Shown: positions 1-7,514 of the stretch, in pieces
How the letters are laid out: each line of letters begins with the position of its first letter
Numbering within the stretch: the first letter of the stretch is position 1
Assembly (NCBI RefSeq): GCF_007830515.1
Contig: NZ_VLKT01000005.1
Coordinates: 62,001 to 126,000, forward strand
Direction of reading: 5' to 3'
Source: Mesorhizobium tianshanense
GTDB taxonomy: Bacteria; Pseudomonadota; Alphaproteobacteria; Rhizobiales; Rhizobiaceae
Length of the DNA: 64,000 nt
Translations under genes and position numbers: made by a program
Notes under the pieces: model-generated
What the model was told of the DNA's origin: nothing
The model's database searches: none
Seen by the model: the letters and a program-made list of their open reading frames with translations, nothing else

Positions 1-53
1 GATGAGCAACGCCCTTATCGCCAGGCGTTCGATTGGCCTTAAAAGCCTTGTTT

Positions 54-431
54 TCAACCGATCATGGCGCTGCGGCCGCCGGTCTCGGCGTCGCGGATCT
101 TGGTGTCGCGCGATTCGAGCATTTCCGCTTTGGAAAGTTCCGCTTCGGCTTCGCCGAGCAGTGATTCGGCAACGCTTCGCTGCTGGGCGAGGTCGCTTTG
201 CGAATTTCTGAGGTTGTCGCGGCGCAGGCGCGCTGCCTTGGCGAAGGTTGGATAGGCAAAATGGTTGATGTCGGTGATGCCGGCCTTCTTTTCTTCGGCG
301 GTGATCTGAAGCTCCAGTTCCACTGCCATGCGCTCGAACTCGGCGATCATCATGTCGAGTTGCAGCAATTGCCGCCGCTTCTCGTTCACCTGAAATTGCT
401 TCAGCCGAACGAGGTTTTCACGTGACTTCAT
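54..431 (-). CDS. fliJ: FliJ-like flagellar export chaperone
   Basis: The 125-residue product is highly charged and predicted to be almost entirely coiled coil, starting MKSRENLVRLKQF and rich in E, K, R and L. That matches the short rhizobial FliJ-like protein encoded beside ctrA. FliJ proteins are cytoplasmic and help deliver flagellar export substrates to the FliI ATPase. The reading frame is open further upstream, but the ATG at 431 is chosen because AGGAG lies about 8 bases before it and homology-like sequence begins there. It is transcribed away from ctrA across a 450-base gap. Generic coiled-coil composition makes the FliJ name probable rather than certain. Confidence 0.75.
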   Translation of the reverse strand: MKSRENLVRLKQFQVNEKRRQLLQLDMMIAEFERMAVELELQITAEEKKAGITDINHFAYPTFAKAARLRRDNLRNSQSDLAQQRSVAESLLGEAEAELSKAEMLESRDTKIRDAETGGRSAMIG

Positions 432-881
432 GATTCGGTACTCCTGGAAACGCACACCTGCACATATCGTCCAATCCACCTGGCAAACGCAGGCTTCACC
501 CGTCTCCACCGACTTTACCGGAACTATGGGAAACAAACTCCTAAAGTTTTTTACCGGCGGTAACCATTCGTTTACGGGCATTGTTAATCATACGGCTCAG
601 GACTTAAGGCCGGGTAAAAATTCCGGCTCTCGACGCGGAAGCACGGCCGGCGAGTCCGAAGAGTCACTTAGTCTGGCTTATTAATGTTTTGCATTAGCGG
701 TTTGGTCCTGTGATTCGTCATTAGATTCAACAAGGTGTAGAAAGGGGTTAAAAAATCTGATACCGTCATCGGCACGGAATTAGGTTTTGTTAACCATTCG
801 ATGGCAGCCTCTGCTCAGGCAATCACTGCTCCGGTCCTGGACGGGTCGTGAAATGGTCCGGCAGCAGAAAAGGGGAATGAA
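432..881. promoter_or_regulatory. fliJ/ctrA divergent control region with CtrA-box-like sites
   Basis: This 450-base gap without a gene holds both divergent promoters. Two places resemble the CtrA box TTAA-N7-TTAA: GTAA-N7-TTTA at 560-574 and ATTA-N7-TTAA at 779-793. Both contain the string TAACCATTCG or overlap it (561-570, 791-800). Each has one mismatch per half-site or less, so CtrA control of fliJ and autoregulation of ctrA are plausible. ctrA is known to be autoregulated in other alphaproteobacteria. No sigma-70 promoter stands out clearly. Confidence 0.4.
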
Positions 882-1577
882 ATGCGTGTTCTGCTGATAG
901 AAGATGACAGTGCAACCGCACAAAGCATCGAGCTGATGCTGAAATCGGAAAGTTTCAATGTCTATACGACCGATCTTGGCGAAGAAGGTGTCGATCTAGG
1001 CAAGCTCTACGACTATGATATCATCCTTCTCGATCTCAACCTTCCCGACATGTCTGGATATGAGGTCTTGAGAACACTTCGTCTTTCCAAAGTGAAGACG
1101 CCGATCCTCATCCTCTCCGGCATGGCCGGCATCGAGGACAAGGTACGCGGCCTCGGCTTCGGCGCAGACGATTACATGACCAAGCCGTTCCACAAGGACG
1201 AGTTGGTCGCCCGCATCCACGCTATCGTGCGGCGTTCCAAGGGCCATGCCCAGTCGGTCATCACCACCGGCGACCTGGTGGTCAATCTCGATGCCAAGAC
1301 CGTCGAGGTCGGTGGCCAGCGCGTGCATCTGACCGGCAAGGAATACCAGATGCTGGAGTTGCTCTCGCTGCGCAAGGGCACGACGCTGACGAAGGAAATG
1401 TTCCTCAATCATCTCTACGGCGGCATGGACGAACCGGAACTGAAGATCATCGACGTCTTCATCTGCAAGCTGCGCAAGAAGCTCGACGCCGCTTCCGGCG
1501 GCCAGAATTACATCGAGACGGTTTGGGGCCGCGGCTATGTGCTGCGCGAGCCGGAAGATATCCGAGTCAGCGCCTGA
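882..1577 (+). CDS. ctrA: Cell cycle response regulator CtrA
   Basis: OmpR/PhoB-type response regulator of 231 residues, the usual CtrA length. The receiver domain (about 1-115) has the acidic pair at D8/D9 within LLIEDDS, the phospho-acceptor D51 in [11 protein letters not shown], and the conserved K in MTKPFHK. The winged-helix DNA-binding domain (about 125-225) ends with the signature VWGRGYVL. CtrA is the essential master regulator of cell cycle, motility and envelope genes in alphaproteobacteria and is phosphorylated through the CckA-ChpT relay; chpT lies 0.8 kb downstream. AAGGGG precedes the ATG. A strong terminator follows at 1604-1627. Confidence 0.97.
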   Translation: MRVLLIEDDSATAQSIELMLKSESFNVYTTDLGEEGVDLGKLYDYDIILLDLNLPDMSGYEVLRTLRLSKVKTPILILSGMAGIEDKVRGLGFGADDYMTKPFHKDELVARIHAIVRRSKGHAQSVITTGDLVVNLDAKTVEVGGQRVHLTGKEYQMLELLSLRKGTTLTKEMFLNHLYGGMDEPELKIIDVFICKLRKKLDAASGGQNYIETVWGRGYVLREPEDIRVSA

Positions 1578-1603
1578 GCCGACAACGCCGACCCGATCGG
1601 ACA

Positions 1604-1627
1604 AAAATCCGGCTTCGGCCGGATTTT
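1604..1627 (+). terminator. ctrA rho-independent terminator
   Basis: A perfect 10-bp stem AAAATCCGGC / GCCGGATTTT closes a TTCG tetraloop. It starts 27 bases after the ctrA stop codon. The 3' arm ends in TTTT, which serves as the U-tract. Confidence 0.85.
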
Positions 1628-1735
1628 GCGTTTATGTTGCAGATATTAGAGCGTGCGTCCGCTTAAACGCACAAGGTACGCTCCAATGTGCACATGGTCC
1701 TTTTCGGGACCGAAGGTCGGCTGACAGTCGGAGGG

Positions 1736-2104
1736 TCAGGCGGCTGTTTTCAAGGTGCGGAAGCACTCGAGAAGTTGCGGCCGGTTGAACGGCTTCAGCA
1801 GATAGCCTTGAGCGCCGGCGCGCTTTGCTCGCATGATCGAAGCCACGTCGACCTCAACCAGCGAAATCAGGATCTGGGGCCGAACCGGGCTTTCCATGGC
1901 GCGCACGCGGCGGATGACGTCCACCGCCTGTATGTCCGGCAAGGCGCCGTCGACGATGATAATGTCCGGCATGTCGGCGGCGCACATCTCAACCGCGTCA
2001 AGCCCGCTGGCTGCTTCGATAACCAGCATGTCGGAACCATTCAGGATGCGCTTTGCAACCTTCCTGATGACGCTCGAATCGTCGACGAACATGCAGCGTT
2101 TCAT
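1736..2104 (-). CDS. Single-domain response regulator (CheY-like receiver)
   Basis: The 122 residues form one receiver domain with no output domain. Visible are the acidic pair D8/D9 (FVDDS), the phospho-acceptor D52 (IIIVDGALPD), a serine at the T/S switch position (S81) and the invariant lysine K104 (LLKPF). The usual MPxMDG loop reads LPDIQA here, so the glycine is missing. It is encoded on the same strand as chpT and 248 bases downstream of it, an arrangement suggesting a phosphorelay partner. Such stand-alone receivers include DivK, CpdR and CheY types; the sequence does not decide which. The ATG at 2104 has a GGGGGCCGGAA stretch upstream. Confidence 0.85.
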   Translation of the reverse strand: MKRCMFVDDSSVIRKVAKRILNGSDMLVIEAASGLDAVEMCAADMPDIIIVDGALPDIQAVDVIRRVRAMESPVRPQILISLVEVDVASIMRAKRAGAQGYLLKPFNRPQLLECFRTLKTAA

Positions 2105-2194
2105 TTCCGGCCCCCTTTGCCATGCGGCAATCCGGCAACGTTACCGTACTGAAAGACACCATAGGTCCATCCGGTAAAGAAGCCGAAAAGCCAT

Positions 2195-2228
2195 TACGTA
2201 AAATTTTTGCAAGAACGGCTTTTACGTA
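2195..2228. repeat. AT-rich inverted repeat, chpT-regulator gap
   Basis: Perfect 9-bp arms TACGTAAAA (2195-2203) and TTTTACGTA (2220-2228) are separated by 16 bases. It lies 90 bases upstream of the response regulator start, where an operator would sit. A second inverted repeat is at 2298-2322. Confidence 0.5.
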
Positions 2229-2297
2229 GACTTCTTCATCGATGCTTCAGGTCGAGCTAGGCGCGGAGGCTCGTCGCATTCGAGTGTGGTATCTCAT

Positions 2298-2322
2298 TAA
2301 GTATTGCCCGAAAAAATACTTA
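2298..2322. repeat. Inverted repeat TAAGTATT / AATACTTA
   Basis: Perfect 8-bp arms at 2298-2305 and 2315-2322 with a 9-base loop, 30 bases downstream of the chpT stop. In the minus direction the hairpin is AT-rich with a T-run inside its loop, so it could be a weak terminator or a binding site. Confidence 0.45.
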
Positions 2323-2351
2323 TCTGTTCTTTTCAACCAGCTTGGCAAACT

Positions 2352-2981
2352 TCAGGCAGCGGAAAGCACGATTTCTTCCGCTGTCGCGTGAATCGATATC
2401 GTCATGTTGGCCTCGCGCGCCAGAAGCAGCGTGTAGTAGGGTTGCACCGAATGCGCGTCGATCGGTTCCTCGGGCTTATGGCCGGAATGGAGTTCCAGGA
2501 ATTTGGGTGGCACGCGCAGCATCGGACCGCTCGCGGCGAGCGCAAAGCGTGGTTCGGTGTCCAGGTTTTCAAGTGTGACTGCAAGCTTGCCGCCACGCGG
2601 AATGGCGGCGTTGGCGACGAGAATGAGGTTGAGCAGCAGCTTGACCTTGTTCTTGGGCAACAGCGCGCGGGTTCCGTTCCAGACCAGTTCCGGCTTCTCG
2701 TTCTTCAGGAAGGCGATGGCAACGGCCTCGGCGTCTCCGGTATCGATCATCATGCCGGCAGAACCGGCTGCGCCGAACGCGATGCGGGCGAATTGCAGGC
2801 GGGCCGAAGCGTTTCTGGCGCTCTGGCGAATCAATTTCATGGCGTCTTCGTCGGCGCCGCCTTCATCGAGCAGCTCAAGCCCGTTGTTAATGGCGCCGAC
2901 CGGCGAAATGATGTCGTGGCAGACCCGGCTGCACAAAAGCGCCGCGAGATCGGGTGCGGAAAGGGTGAAAAGCTCAGCCAT
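2352..2981 (-). CDS. chpT: Histidine phosphotransferase ChpT
   Basis: The 209-residue protein carries the ChpT signature around the phospho-accepting histidine, SRVCHDIISPVGAINNGLELL, with H22. A degenerate ATPase-like C-terminal half follows. ChpT passes phosphate from the hybrid kinase CckA to CtrA and CpdR in the cytoplasm; it dimerises like a histidine kinase core but does not bind ATP. The frame extends six codons upstream to a TTG, but the ATG at 2981 is preferred, with AGGGA upstream. Its position near ctrA and divergent from eipA fits one regulatory circuit. Confidence 0.93.
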   Translation of the reverse strand: MAELFTLSAPDLAALLCSRVCHDIISPVGAINNGLELLDEGGADEDAMKLIRQSARNASARLQFARIAFGAAGSAGMMIDTGDAEAVAIAFLKNEKPELVWNGTRALLPKNKVKLLLNLILVANAAIPRGGKLAVTLENLDTEPRFALAASGPMLRVPPKFLELHSGHKPEEPIDAHSVQPYYTLLLAREANMTISIHATAEEIVLSAA

Positions 2982-3325
2982 AGGCGAAAGTCCCTGCAAA
3001 ATTTCACTAGAAATGGCCGGGCGATCAATGATCGGGCCTGTCCAAACGAATCACGCTCTCTCCCAAGGCCTACTGAATACACAGCGCCTGAGCGTGCAGC
3101 AACAAATCCGGAATTGTTGTTATCGAAAATGGTGTGTTCACGCAGGGTTCGGGACTGCGCGGGCGACGCGAAACCAGCCTTCTAACCGCCATCTTCATGT
3201 GAAAGCTTAATGGTTGAAAAAGGATTACGGCATAGTTTGCCCATAACAGTCATCCTTAACGGCCGCCAAAGAGCCGTACGGATGCGAGGCGTCGGCGAAA
3301 GTGCTCCCTGACGGAGATTGGAAGC
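2982..3325. other. chpT/eipA divergent intergenic region
   Basis: This 344-base gap separates divergent chpT and eipA and must hold both promoters. TTAA half-sites occur (for example CTTAATGGTTG near 3207 and CCTTAACGG near 3254), but no full CtrA box with 7-base spacing was found by eye. No further gene is seen. Confidence 0.4.
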
Positions 3326-3934
3326 ATGTTTTCCCGATACTACGACCGGACTTTCTTCCGTGTCATCTCTGACCGGAGTTTTTTCCGTGTCATCTCAATG
3401 GCGATCGCTCTCGTGGGTCTTGTCGTCTTTTCAACCTCGGCTTCGCGGGCCCAGCAATACACCGCTCAGGAGATCGTCGATTCCGGTCATAAATTCTTCG
3501 GCGCGACGTCGGGCGGGCTCGCAACCGTCGTTGAGAAGATCTTCTCCTCCTACGGCCTGCCCAATGGCTATTTGCTTGGCGAGGAGGGCTCGGGTGCGCT
3601 GATCGGTGGACTGACCTATGGCGAGGGCACGCTCTACACCAAGAATGCCGGCGATCACAAAGTGTTCTGGCAGGGGCCGTCACTTGGCTGGGATTTCGGC
3701 GGCGAGGGCTCGCGGGTGATGATGCTGATCTATAATCTCGACGATGTGAACAGCCTCTACAATCGTTTCGGCGGCGTTGCCGGCTCTGCCTATATCGTGG
3801 CCGGCGTCGGCTTCAACGTGATGAAGAACAACAATATGCTGCTGGTGCCGATCCGTACCGGCGTCGGCGCCCGGCTTGGCGTCAATCTCGGCTATCTCAA
3901 ACTTACCCAGCGAGCCACCTGGAATCCGTTCTGA
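3326..3934 (+). CDS. eipA: DUF1134 envelope integrity protein EipA
   Basis: The 202-residue product has an N-terminal signal region (about 25-42, AIALVGLVVFSTSASRA then QQYT) followed by a DUF1134 domain with QEIVDSGHKFFG, GLGxxxEKIF-like and GEGTLYTKN segments. The Brucella homologue EipA is a periplasmic protein needed for envelope integrity, and its gene is reported to be CtrA-activated. The ATG at 3326 is chosen because GGAG precedes it. The next ATG at 3398 would give a more classical signal peptide but lacks a ribosome site. The n-region contains a tandem 27-bp duplication (see separate entry). A hairpin without U-tract lies at 3966-3989. Confidence 0.88.
   Translation: MFSRYYDRTFFRVISDRSFFRVISMAIALVGLVVFSTSASRAQQYTAQEIVDSGHKFFGATSGGLATVVEKIFSSYGLPNGYLLGEEGSGALIGGLTYGEGTLYTKNAGDHKVFWQGPSLGWDFGGEGSRVMMLIYNLDDVNSLYNRFGGVAGSAYIVAGVGFNVMKNNNMLLVPIRTGVGARLGVNLGYLKLTQRATWNPF
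3344..3397 (+). repeat. Tandem 27-bp duplication in the eipA signal region
   Basis: Two adjacent in-frame copies (3344-3370 and 3371-3397) encode DRTFFRVIS and DRSFFRVIS. They differ at only a few bases. The duplication lengthens the cytoplasmic part of the signal sequence by nine residues. Confidence 0.85.
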
Positions 3935-4059
3935 GCAGGCGGTTGCCTCGTCACCTCGAAACATTGCTGCGGCAGACCCTTGCCGCAGCGCTGGAATTCC
4001 GTCATGCGAACGTGGCACAGTCCCTGACGGTTGTTTGCCGTCCATAACGGATAGTCACC

Positions 4060-5226
4060 TTGGTTCAGTCGGTCCTGTTCTTTGTCCTCGGCTTTCTCTG
4101 CGCCGCCTTTCTGGCGCTGATGATTGCCCCGGCCATCTGGCGGCGGGCCGTGATGTTGACGCGCCAACGTGTCGAGGGCTCGATGCCGCTGACGCTGGCC
4201 GAGATCCAGGCGGACAAGGATCGCATCCGAGCCGAGTTCGCCATGCCGATGCGCCGGCTCGAAATGAGCGTCAAATCGTTGCGCGAGAAATCGGCTGAAC
4301 AGCTTGTCGAGATCAGCCACTGCCACGAGGCCCTGAAGGGGCTGGCGGTCGAGCAGAAGGACAAGAAACAGGCACTTTCCGAACTCGAAGCCAAGGACAA
4401 AGAACTTCGCCAACGCGAAGACCAGTTGCAGCTTCTGTCGGATCGGCTTGCTCAAGCCGAGCGCGCTCTGGAAAAGCGTGCGCTCGAGCTGGAAAAGCTG
4501 GAGCACATGTATGACGACGCCAGCTTTTCCTCCAGCAGCCGCCAGATCGAACTTGTGGCGCGCGAATCCGAACTGCAAAAGCTGGCCGACGACATTTCAG
4601 TGCTGCGCAGCCAGCGCAAGGAGGCGGACAGGCGTCAGCAGGAGATCGCAGCCGAGAGCAAAGCCGCGCGAGACGATTTGAAGGCTGAGAAGAAAAGGGC
4701 CGGCGACCTGGACAAGAAGGTCGAGCGCCTGCTCGCCACGCTGGCCGATCGCGAGGACAAGCTTGGCCGCCGCGAAAAGGAAATCGCGCGGCTTCGCGAA
4801 AAGTCGAAAAACGAAAGCGTGGAAAACGCGTCGGCGGTGCGTCTCGTCGGAGCGCAAGGCAATCAGGCTGGTGCGGCCGTCCAGGGCGACGACGTCGAAA
4901 AAGCGATCGCCAAGCTCGACAGCGACCGGGAGCGGCTGGAGGCGACGCTGACGGCGCTGGCCCGTGAGAACAAGAGGCTGAAAACGGATCTTGCCGCCTT
5001 CGAGGTATCCAAATCCGAAGACGGCAACGACACGCGCCTCGCCACAGCGGCGTTGCGCGAGCAGATGAGCGACCTGGCGGCGCAAGTCGTCGTCTTGACG
5101 GCGAAGCTCGAGGGGCCTGAGTCGCCGATTGCCAAGGTGCTTGCGGCACCCAAGCAACCGGGAGGTGGCGAACGCAGCCTTGCCGATCGCGTGCGGGCGC
5201 TGCAGAAGGCCGAATCGACGCATTGA
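4060..5226 (+). CDS. Membrane-anchored coiled-coil protein, function unknown
   Basis: The 388-residue protein begins with one transmembrane helix (about 4-26, VLFFVLGFLCAAFLALMIAP). A very long E/K/R/Q/L-rich coiled coil spans roughly 45-260 and another runs about 280-345. The short C-terminal tail is rich in P and G. The topology is probably a short N-terminus with the coiled coil in the cytoplasm. The start is TTG at 4060, which places the transmembrane helix at the very N-terminus as expected. It follows eipA by 125 bases on the same strand, so an envelope or division-related role is possible, but no family is recognised. Confidence 0.75.
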   Translation: MVQSVLFFVLGFLCAAFLALMIAPAIWRRAVMLTRQRVEGSMPLTLAEIQADKDRIRAEFAMPMRRLEMSVKSLREKSAEQLVEISHCHEALKGLAVEQKDKKQALSELEAKDKELRQREDQLQLLSDRLAQAERALEKRALELEKLEHMYDDASFSSSSRQIELVARESELQKLADDISVLRSQRKEADRRQQEIAAESKAARDDLKAEKKRAGDLDKKVERLLATLADREDKLGRREKEIARLREKSKNESVENASAVRLVGAQGNQAGAAVQGDDVEKAIAKLDSDRERLEATLTALARENKRLKTDLAAFEVSKSEDGNDTRLATAALREQMSDLAAQVVVLTAKLEGPESPIAKVLAAPKQPGGGERSLADRVRALQKAESTH

Positions 5227-5257
5227 AACGCAGGCAGTGGATGCTGTCTCTCGCGGC

Positions 5258-6061
5258 TCAGGCCCTGCTTGCGGAAAAATGATGCAATGCGATGGCCGAC
5301 GCGGCGGCGACATTCAGACTGTCAAAACCTTCAGCCATACCGATTCGCACCGTCAGCAGGCGGGCGAGCAGGCTCTCGGGCAGGCCTTCGCCTTCGGTGC
5401 CGAGGTAGAGCGCCAGCCGTTCAGTCCTTTTGGCATCGCGGATGTCGGTTTGCCCGCGTGGCGACAATGCGAACTGGCCGAAGCCCAGCCGGTTGAGCGC
5501 CGCGGTGAAGCTGACGGTCTCGGTGAAGGAGGCGAAGGGAACTTTCAGCGCGGCGCCGACCGAGACGCGGATCGCCTTGCGATACAGCGGATCGCAGCAG
5601 GTTGCGTCCAGGAACACGGCATCGGCGCCGAAGGCGGCGGCGTTGCGAAAGATGGAGCCCATATTGTCATGGTTGGCAATGCCGACCAGAACGACGATCA
5701 GCGCGCCGGCGGGCAAGGTGTCCAGCAAGGCCTCAGCGGGCTGCGCTACGCCCTTGCGACCGATCGCCAATATGCCGCGATGCATGTGGAAGCCGGCGAT
5801 TCTGTCCATGACCTCGCTGGCCGCGACGTAGATCGGAAGATCCATTGGCGCCTTGCGCAGGGTTTCATCGAGGCCAGCCAGCCGGCTTTCGAGCACCAGC
5901 ACCGATTCGGCCGTAAAGCGTTTGGCCGCGAGCAGCATTTCGAGCACTACCTTGCCTTCGGCAACGAAGCGGCCTTGCCGGCCGGCAAGATCGCGCTCAC
6001 GGATGTCGAGATAGGCGGCGACCCGCGGGTCTTGCGGGTCGTCGATATGAATGGGGCGCAT
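5258..6061 (-). CDS. TrmH/SpoU-family RNA methyltransferase
   Basis: The 267-residue protein has an N-terminal substrate-binding region (YLDIRERDL...GRFVAEGKVVLEML) and a C-terminal SPOUT knot. Motif 1 is NHDNMGSIFRNAAAFG, motif 2 is LGTEGEGLP and motif 3 is SLNVAAASAIALHHF. These enzymes add a 2'-O-methyl group to ribose in rRNA or tRNA using S-adenosylmethionine; which RNA cannot be told here. GAGGAA precedes the ATG. It converges with the upstream coiled-coil gene, leaving 31 bases between the stop codons. Confidence 0.88.
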   Translation of the reverse strand: MRPIHIDDPQDPRVAAYLDIRERDLAGRQGRFVAEGKVVLEMLLAAKRFTAESVLVLESRLAGLDETLRKAPMDLPIYVAASEVMDRIAGFHMHRGILAIGRKGVAQPAEALLDTLPAGALIVVLVGIANHDNMGSIFRNAAAFGADAVFLDATCCDPLYRKAIRVSVGAALKVPFASFTETVSFTAALNRLGFGQFALSPRGQTDIRDAKRTERLALYLGTEGEGLPESLLARLLTVRIGMAEGFDSLNVAAASAIALHHFSASRA

Positions 6062-6124
6062 CTGTTCCTCAGCGAGGAAAAATTATCAGCGAGGTAAAAA
6101 GCACGTGAGCCGGTTCTTGTCTCT

Positions 6125-6198
6125 ATGCATGTCGTCATCCCGAAAGCGCTGCGCCCCAGGGTTCACGCCCAAGAGCATGCTTTGGGGGTGACATGCAT
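6125..6198. repeat. Rhizobial intergenic palindrome, family B copy 1
   Basis: ATGCATGTCGTCATCCC at the left mirrors GGGGGTGACATGCAT at the right, and the inner part contains GCTGCGC. The same design recurs at 13681-13751, and similar elements are common between genes in Mesorhizobium. It sits just downstream of the convergent-side end of the NolR-like gene. Confidence 0.7.
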
Positions 6199-6205
6199 CA
6201 ATCGG

Positions 6206-6544
6206 TCAAGCCCCGGCACGGCGCAGGCGGTAGGCCATCTGCGACAACTCACCCTCACCGAAAATCCCGTCAAGCATGTTGAGAAGTTCGCGCACGGCCT
6301 CGGATTTGCAAGAATAATAGATCATCTGCCGGTCGCGTCGGGTCTCGACGAGATCGAGCGCCCGCAATTTGGCCAGATGTTGTGACAGGGCGGATTGGCT
6401 GAGCAGAACCTTCTCTGCGATGGCGCCGACCGACATTTCACCATCCGCCAGATAGTTCATGATCAACAGTCGTTTCTCGTTGCCCATCAGCGTCAGGAAC
6501 GTAGCTGCTGATTCGGCGTTGGCGATTAGTTTTGTCGAGACCAT
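6206..6544 (-). CDS. NolR-like ArsR/SmtB-family regulator
   Basis: The 112-residue protein is a winged helix-turn-helix of ArsR type. FLTLMGNEKRLLIMNYL, VGAIAEKVLLSQSALSQHLAKLRALDLVETRRD and IYYSC closely follow the pattern of rhizobial NolR, a global repressor of nodulation and other genes. No ArsR metal-binding cysteines are seen in the recognition helix, as in NolR. A perfect inverted repeat GACGCTAT / ATAGCGTC sits 28 bases upstream of the start and could be an autoregulatory site. Another ArsR paralogue with a different target cannot be excluded. Confidence 0.8.
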   Translation of the reverse strand: MVSTKLIANAESAATFLTLMGNEKRLLIMNYLADGEMSVGAIAEKVLLSQSALSQHLAKLRALDLVETRRDRQMIYYSCKSEAVRELLNMLDGIFGEGELSQMAYRLRRAGA

Positions 6545-6571
6545 CGATCCCCCATACCTTCCTGCTTATCC

Positions 6572-6594
6572 GACGCTATGGGGGCAATAGCGTC
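6572..6594. promoter_or_regulatory. Operator-like inverted repeat upstream of the NolR-like gene
   Basis: Perfect 8-bp arms GACGCTAT (6572-6579) and ATAGCGTC (6587-6594) have a 7-base centre and lie 28 bases from the start codon. The size and place fit a dimeric winged-helix repressor such as the adjacent gene product. Confidence 0.5.
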
Positions 6595-6672
6595 TGACTC
6601 CATAGACTCACTTGTGAATGTGCGCTGGCGATTCAACGCTACCGGGAAAGGGTAGAACATTTGGCTCAAATC

Positions 6673-7479
6673 TCAAGGGTTGCTTTCGATCCGAAGCGAT
6701 TTACTGTCGGGCTGTGTTTGGTCAACCGCCCGGCCGGTCTTTGCCATGTCGACCAGAACGTGCCTGAGTTCGCGCGCCGCCGCCAACGGCTCCGGGAAGA
6801 AAACCCGACAGACATCGTCGCCCAACGCCAGGTCCATGCCATCGGCATCGAAGCCGGTGACGACCCAACCGTCACCTCCGGCTCCGGCGAAATGGCGCGC
6901 ATAGACGGCAATTGCATCGCTATGGTCGGCATTCATGTGGTCGAGGGCGGATTGTTCGCCGGCGGCAAGCTCTTCGACGACCGGTGCGGTTGTGACCAGA
7001 TCGGCGCGCTCGAGCAAATAGGCCTTGCCGAAGCCGCCGTTGAGGCTGGCGCGCTCCGGCTCGAGGCGGAAGATCGAGAAGTCGCCAAGTCCGACATAGA
7101 GCTTCGCCTTGGGATTGCGGTTGAGATAACGCCGTTCGGCGCGGGCGTGCTCGCCGGATCCGCGCTCGATCCTCGCCGCTCGACAGACGAGCGTTATTCG
7201 CGGGTGCGCCAGCGGGTCGCCCTTGCCGGGCTCGCCGACAAGCAGCGAACAGCGCGGGTCGGCAAGGATCGCGCCGGTATGCGCGGACAGCATCGATACG
7301 AGGACCAGCGGCGTGCCGTCGATATCGGTGGCGACGCCAACCCTGCTGGCCAGCGGCGAACCGGTCCCGGGCTCGATCACTGCCAGCGCGCCGAAACGGG
7401 CGCTGCGGATCAGAGTCTTCGCCAGCCTGATCGCCTTGGCGTCGGTGTCGCGAATCACGTCCTTCTTCCGTTCAGTCAA
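6673..7479 (-). CDS. HugZ-like haem/flavin split-barrel protein
   Basis: The 268-residue protein has an N-terminal pyridoxamine-phosphate-oxidase-like split barrel (about 15-165, ending in the YVGLGDFSIFRLEPERASLNGGFGKAY segment). A C-terminal DUF2470-type domain contains ALDHMNADHSDAIAVYARHF. This layout is that of HugZ-type proteins involved in haem binding or degradation; several family members have no proven activity. The start is TTG at 7479 with GAGGTGA seven bases upstream. It stands alone between the NolR-like gene and a CoA-transferase gene. Confidence 0.8.
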   Translation of the reverse strand: MTERKKDVIRDTDAKAIRLAKTLIRSARFGALAVIEPGTGSPLASRVGVATDIDGTPLVLVSMLSAHTGAILADPRCSLLVGEPGKGDPLAHPRITLVCRAARIERGSGEHARAERRYLNRNPKAKLYVGLGDFSIFRLEPERASLNGGFGKAYLLERADLVTTAPVVEELAAGEQSALDHMNADHSDAIAVYARHFAGAGGDGWVVTGFDADGMDLALGDDVCRVFFPEPLAAARELRHVLVDMAKTGRAVDQTQPDSKSLRIESNP

Positions 7480-7514
7480 ACGCTCACCTCGTTAAGTTGA
7501 TCTCTTGTCTCTAG

